64,000 nucleotides of DNA from Pseudomonas sp. GR 6-02 (GTDB taxonomy: Bacteria > Pseudomonadota > Gammaproteobacteria > Pseudomonadales > Pseudomonadaceae). The stretch is taken from assembly GCF_001655615.1 (NCBI RefSeq), contig NZ_CP011567.1, forward strand, positions 4,969,001 to 5,033,000. The letters are read 5' to 3'. The position numbers and the translations under genes were made by a program. The notes under the pieces are model-generated. The model did no database searches. It was given only the letters and a program-made list of their open reading frames with translations, and had not been told where the DNA came from. Positions 60,699 through 64,000 of this stretch are shown in pieces (position 1 is the first letter of the stretch; the number at the start of each line of letters is the position of its first letter).

Positions 60699-61586
60699 AT
60701 GTCGACCGTAAACATTCACGGCATCATCGGCTACACCATCACCCCGTTCACCGCCCAGGGCGAAGGCGTTGATCTCGACGCGCTCGGGCGTTCCATCGAC
60801 CGCCTGATCGACAGCGGTGTCCACGCCATCGCCCCATTGGGCAGCACCGGCGAAGGCGCTTACCTGAGCGACGCGGAATGGGATCAAGTCAGCGAATTCA
60901 GCATCCGCCACGTCGCCAAACGCGTCCCGACCATCGTCAGCGTGTCCGACCTGACCACCGCCAAAGCCGTGCGCCGCGCGCGTTTCGCCGAGGCCCACGG
61001 CGCCGATGTGGTGATGGTGCTGCCGGCGTCGTACTGGAAACTCAGCGAGGCGGAAATCCTCGCCCACTACCGCGCCATCGGCGAGAGCATCGGCGTGCCG
61101 ATCATGCTCTACAACAACCCGGCCACCAGCGGCACCGACATGTCGGTGGAGTTGATCCTGCGGATTTTCAACGCGGTCGACAACGTCACTATGGTCAAGG
61201 AAAGCACCGGCGATATTCAGCGCATGCACAAACTGCAACTGCTGGGCGAAGGCCGGGTGCCGTTCTATAACGGCTGCAATCCCTTGGCACTGGAAGCGTT
61301 CGCGGCCGGCGCCAAAGGCTGGTGCACAGCGGCGCCGAACCTGATCCCGCAGCTCAATCTCGACTTGTACGAAGCGGTATTGGCCAATGATCTGAGCAAG
61401 GCTCGCGAACTGTTCTATCGCCAGTTGCCGTTGTTGGACTTCATCCTCAAGGGCGGCCTGCCGGCGACCATCAAGGCCGGTTTGCGCCTGGTCGGGCTGG
61501 AAGCGGGCGACCCGCGGTTGCCGGTGTTTGCACTCGGCGAGACTGGCCGCAGTCAGTTGCAGGGTTTGTTGAACGCGTTGCGCTGA
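60699..61586 (+). CDS. DapA/DHDPS-family lyase
   Basis: The product is 295 aa from ATG 60699 (GGAGAG upstream). The TIM-barrel motifs are intact: PLGSTGEGAYL (47-57), Tyr138 (MLYNNPATSG) and Schiff-base Lys167 (VTMVKESTGD). The family includes dihydrodipicolinate synthase, N-acetylneuraminate lyase and keto-deoxy-sugar aldolases. A catabolic operon with a class II aldolase and cupin regulator argues for a pyruvate-type aldolase rather than lysine biosynthesis. Confidence 0.88.
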   Translation: MSTVNIHGIIGYTITPFTAQGEGVDLDALGRSIDRLIDSGVHAIAPLGSTGEGAYLSDAEWDQVSEFSIRHVAKRVPTIVSVSDLTTAKAVRRARFAEAHGADVVMVLPASYWKLSEAEILAHYRAIGESIGVPIMLYNNPATSGTDMSVELILRIFNAVDNVTMVKESTGDIQRMHKLQLLGEGRVPFYNGCNPLALEAFAAGAKGWCTAAPNLIPQLNLDLYEAVLANDLSKARELFYRQLPLLDFILKGGLPATIKAGLRLVGLEAGDPRLPVFALGETGRSQLQGLLNALR

Positions 61587-61607
61587 TCGTCGGTAACACA
61601 CAAAACT

Positions 61608-61643
61608 ACTGCGGGAGAGAGCCGTCAGGCTCGCTCCCGCAGT
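61608..61643. terminator. Long hairpin between convergent genes
   Basis: ACTGCGGGAGAGAGCC-GTCA-GGCTCGCTCCCGCAGT has a 16-bp stem with one mismatch. It lies between the DapA-like stop and the yegP stop. It resembles a REP-type palindrome and probably serves as a bidirectional transcript end. Confidence 0.75.
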
Positions 61644-61658
61644 GGGTATGCGGTGTAT

Positions 61659-62003
61659 TTAGAACACCGGCAAGGTCTTGTCCTTGATCACCGTGGTCGG
61701 ACCGTTGGCCTTGACGCTGGCGATGCCTTTTTCCCTCGCGGCATCGGATGAATAAGACTCGCTGCTGCCAATGATCTCGTGGTTACCGGCCTTCAGATTG
61801 AAGTAAGGATGGCCGTCCTTGGTGTTTTTTTTCTCGTAGCGTTCGTCCAGCGGGCTATTGGCCTGAACCGAGGCGATTCCGCTATCGACCGCACCGCGCG
61901 TGGTGTACAGCTCACTGACCAGAATGGTTTCGGCGTTGGCCGCTTTCAACACAAACTTGAACTGACCATTGCTGGTTTTGCTCACTTCGTACCATCCAGA
62001 CAT
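61659..62003 (-). CDS. yegP: YegP/DUF1508-family protein
   Basis: The product is 114 aa from ATG 62003 (MSGWYEVSKTSNGQFKFVLK). Two DUF1508 repeats are seen: the first at about 1-48 and the second (DGHPYFNLKAGNHEIIGSSE) at about 60-105. The fold is known from YegP-like proteins; the function is not. It is probably a soluble cytoplasmic protein expressed singly. Confidence 0.85.
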   Translation of the reverse strand: MSGWYEVSKTSNGQFKFVLKAANAETILVSELYTTRGAVDSGIASVQANSPLDERYEKKNTKDGHPYFNLKAGNHEIIGSSESYSSDAAREKGIASVKANGPTTVIKDKTLPVF

Positions 62004-62095
62004 GCTTGTTCTCCTTGGCGATTGAGAGGTTTCGCGCTTCAGAGTAAAGACCAAGCCAGGTTTTCTGTCGCCGGTAAGGTCCAAACAAAACCGCC

Positions 62096-62401
62096 CTACT
62101 TCACCACCGTCCGCACCACCGACAACTCAGGTGCCTGCACCCGGCGCTGGCTCAAATAGCGCATGCAACTGACCCGCAAGAACGAGGCGAAATTCACCAC
62201 CTCGCCGCGGTAGTCCATCACCTCTTCATACAGTTTGGCGATCAACTGATTGGTGGTCATGCCGTCGACCTCGGCGATTTCGCTGAGGATGTCCCAGAAC
62301 TGGTTCTCCAGCCGCAGGGTGGTCACCACCCCGCAGATGCGCAGCGAGCGGGAGCGCGATTCGTAGAGAATCGGATCGGCCTTGACGTAGAGCTCGCACA
62401 T
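62096..62401 (-). CDS. Ribbon-helix-helix domain protein
   Basis: The product is 101 aa from ATG 62401 (MCELYVKADPILYESRSRSL). VTTLRLENQFWDILSEIAEV followed by DGMTTNQLIAKLYEEVMDYR is a ribbon-helix-helix (RHH_4) DNA-binding domain. It starts 14 bp after the DJ-1/PfpI stop on the same strand, so both are probably in one transcript. It may be a small transcription factor of unknown target. Confidence 0.83.
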   Translation of the reverse strand: MCELYVKADPILYESRSRSLRICGVVTTLRLENQFWDILSEIAEVDGMTTNQLIAKLYEEVMDYRGEVVNFASFLRVSCMRYLSQRRVQAPELSVVRTVVK

Positions 62402-62415
62402 GGGCAGGTCCCTCG

Positions 62416-62997
62416 TTACAGCGTGATTTTGGTGCCCAGCAACCCGAGAAAACCGGCCAGCCAGCTCGGGTGCGCCGGCCAGGCCGGGGCTGTGGCCAGA
62501 TTGCCTTGAACGTGGCCTTCCGTCACCGGGATATCGATGTACGTGCCGCCAGCCAGGCGCACTTCCGGGGCACAGGCCGGGTAGGCGCTGCATTCGCGAC
62601 CTTCAAGAATACCGGCGGCGGCCAGCAATTGCGCGCCGTGACATACGGCGGCGATCGGTTTGCCAGCCTTGTCGAACGCTTGCACCAGCGCCAGGACTTT
62701 TTCGTTCAGGCGCAGGTACTCCGGCGCACGACCGCCCGGGATCAGCAGCGCGTCGTAGTCCGCCGCATCGACCTTGGTGAAATCAAAGTTCAGGGCAAAC
62801 AGATGACCGGGTTTTTCGCTGTAGGTCTGGTCGCCTTCGAAGTCATGAATCGCCGTGCGCACGGTCTGGCCGGCGGTTTTGTCCGGGCAAACGGCATGCA
62901 CCGTGTGGCCGACCATCAGCAGCGCCTGGAAGGGCACCATCACTTCGTAGTCTTCGACGTAATCGCCAACCAGCATCAGGATTTTTTTAGCAGCCAT
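62416..62997 (-). CDS. DJ-1/PfpI-family protein
   Basis: The product is 193 aa. The core has Glu15 (VEDYEVM), the [11 protein letters not shown] loop and nucleophile elbow [14 protein letters not shown] (Cys119, His120), typical of PfpI-type proteases, chaperones or glyoxalase III-like enzymes. It is followed by the RHH gene. Substrate unknown; DJ-1 members often act on reactive carbonyl damage. Confidence 0.88.
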   Translation of the reverse strand: MAAKKILMLVGDYVEDYEVMVPFQALLMVGHTVHAVCPDKTAGQTVRTAIHDFEGDQTYSEKPGHLFALNFDFTKVDAADYDALLIPGGRAPEYLRLNEKVLALVQAFDKAGKPIAAVCHGAQLLAAAGILEGRECSAYPACAPEVRLAGGTYIDIPVTEGHVQGNLATAPAWPAHPSWLAGFLGLLGTKITL

Positions 62998-63361
62998 GGG
63001 GAGGACTCCTCTGGAAAATGCGTGGGCCTGCAGGAGTATTCAAGGTAGTCCTTATCCGGCGGGTCGGGTAATAACCGACTACTACGGACGATATGAACTG
63101 GATTGGCTTTTTGTGGCGAGGGAGCTTGCTCCCGCTGGGGCGCGAAGCGGCCCTACCGGCTTCGTCATTCAATCGATGGTCTCTGATTTTGCGACTGCTG
63201 CGCAGCCGAACGGGACGGTGCGGCGATCCGACAAGCTCCCTCGCCACAGGGACCGCGCTTAACTGTACGGATAACTCTGCACCCAGCTGTAACAGCGGAA
63301 AGCCTCAGGTTTATGGCTAGATAAAGAAACTTCCCGCCACCCTGAATTCTGGTCATCCATC
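62998..63361. other. Intergenic region with a REPIN before the EamA gene
   Basis: The 364 bp between the DJ-1/PfpI start and the EamA start hold the REPIN at 63112-63248. The rest shows no clear promoter, and the frames present have no protein-like features. Confidence 0.5.
63112..63248. repeat. REPIN, degenerate right arm
   Basis: TGTGGCGAGGGAGCTTGCTC (from 63112) and GACAAGCTCCCTCGCCACA (to 63248) are inverted arms. The inner GCGACTGCTGCGCAGCCGAA is shared with the 22418-22550 element. The right arm is partly decayed (GGGACGGTGCGGCG before it). Confidence 0.82.
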
Positions 63362-64000
63362 ATGTCCTCGCGCGAAAACACCGGCATGGCCCTCGGCCTG
63401 ATCGGCGTCGTTATCTTCAGCCTGACCCTGCCCTTCACACGGATCGTCGTGCAGGAACTCCATCCGCTGCTCAATGGCCTTGGCCGGGCGCTGTTCGCGG
63501 CGATTCCAGCAGCGCTCTTGTTGCTGTGGCGCCGGGAAAAATGGCCCACCTGGAAACAGGTCAAAGGCCTGACACTGGTTATCGCCGGGGTCATCCTCGG
63601 CTTCCCGGTGCTGTCGGCCTGGGCCATGCAGACACTGCCCGCCTCCCACGGCGCACTGGTCAATGGCTTGCAACCGCTGTGCGTGGCGCTGTATGCCGCG
63701 TGGCTGTCCCATGAGCGTCCGTCGAAAGCCTTCTGGGCCTGCGCCGCGCTGGGCAGTGCGCTGGTGCTCGGCTATGCGCTGATCAGCGGCGCCGGCAGTA
63801 TTCAGGCCGGTGACTTGCTGATGCTCGGGGCGATTGCCGTGGGTGGGTTGGGCTATGCCGAAGGCGGCCGGTTGGCCAGGGAGATGGGCGGCTGGCAGGT
63901 GATCTGCTGGGCGTTGGTGCTGTCGACGCCGTTGCTGATTGGGCCGGTGTTGTACCTGGCGCTGCAACATCAGGGCGAGATTTCGGCCAGGACCTGGTGG
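63362..64000 (+). CDS. EamA-family (DMT) transporter, partial at window end
   Basis: The frame from ATG 63362 is open to the last base, 213 codons so far. The translation (MSSRENTGMALGLIGVVIFS) has about six hydrophobic helices and the EamA feature LPASHGALVNGLQPLCVALY. About 90 more residues are expected beyond the edge, as the family is usually near 300 aa. Substrate unknown; amino-acid or metabolite export is common. Confidence 0.88.
   Translation, partial: MSSRENTGMALGLIGVVIFSLTLPFTRIVVQELHPLLNGLGRALFAAIPAALLLLWRREKWPTWKQVKGLTLVIAGVILGFPVLSAWAMQTLPASHGALVNGLQPLCVALYAAWLSHERPSKAFWACAALGSALVLGYALISGAGSIQAGDLLMLGAIAVGGLGYAEGGRLAREMGGWQVICWALVLSTPLLIGPVLYLALQHQGEISARTWW

Noticed and set aside
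1..64000. CRISPR arrays, prophage or insertion sequences
   Set aside because: No regularly spaced short repeats, transposase, integrase or phage structural genes were recognised; repeats present are REP-type palindromes.

Overview
The window looks like a chromosome segment of a Pseudomonas of the fluorescens group. The evidence is the algU-mucA-mucB envelope-stress cluster, a phaG gene, the tctCBA/opdH tricarboxylate uptake locus, high-GC codon use, and several REP/REPIN palindromes of the kinds common in that group. No phage, insertion sequence or CRISPR array was seen.

Layout. 0.2-2.4 kb: algU-mucA-mucB (minus strand), with AlgU-type promoters upstream. 2.9-7.2 kb: housekeeping genes nadB, ygfX, sdhE, ygfZ and an HDOD protein. 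7.2-14.9 kb: the tricarboxylate locus, with TctE/TctD diverging from an OprD-family porin, tctC, tctB, tctA and an AbrB-type membrane protein; three tandem 11-bp repeats lie between the divergent units. 14.9-17.8 kb: ung, a 3-hydroxyisobutyryl-CoA hydrolase-like gene and two paralogous tyrosine-rich lipoproteins. 18.0-28.1 kb: a complete guanidine-assimilation operon. It starts with a guanidine-I (ykkC) riboswitch, then an ABC importer, two DUF1989 carboxyguanidine-deiminase subunits, a biotin-dependent guanidine carboxylase and allophanate hydrolase. A second element, two ACGG-loop hairpins that fit the guanidine-II (mini-ykkC) class, lies inside the operon just before the carboxylase gene. 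The carboxylase gene also carries an in-frame REP hairpin between two domains.

28.2-30.6 kb: a cysteine-rich CWC protein, rsuA, phaG and tRNA-Gly(CCC). 30.9-36.5 kb: an unknown membrane protein and a caa3-type haem-copper oxidase cluster whose subunit II carries two cytochrome c domains. 36.8-49.5 kb: an accessory-looking mixture of hicAB, tam, two AidA/PixA-type proteins, Lrp plus an amino-acid permease, TetR/DJ-1/DUF2867, stress proteins, a diguanylate cyclase, fosA and a ParDE-like pair flanked by a 10-bp direct repeat.

49.6-64.0 kb: catabolic and transport cassettes. These are a LysR/CaiB/HMG-CoA-lyase/MFS unit, an alpha-oxoamine synthase with a Bcr-type exporter, an iron alcohol dehydrogenase, a SIR2-like DUF4917 protein, an XRE-cupin regulator diverging from a class II aldolase and a DapA-like gene, yegP, an RHH protein, a DJ-1/PfpI protein, and an EamA transporter cut by the window end.

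All functions are read from sequence motifs and remembered families; no searches were run. The strongest points for follow-up are the two different guanidine-riboswitch classes in one operon, the REP hairpin translated inside the carboxylase, and the orphan oxoamine synthase-exporter pair.
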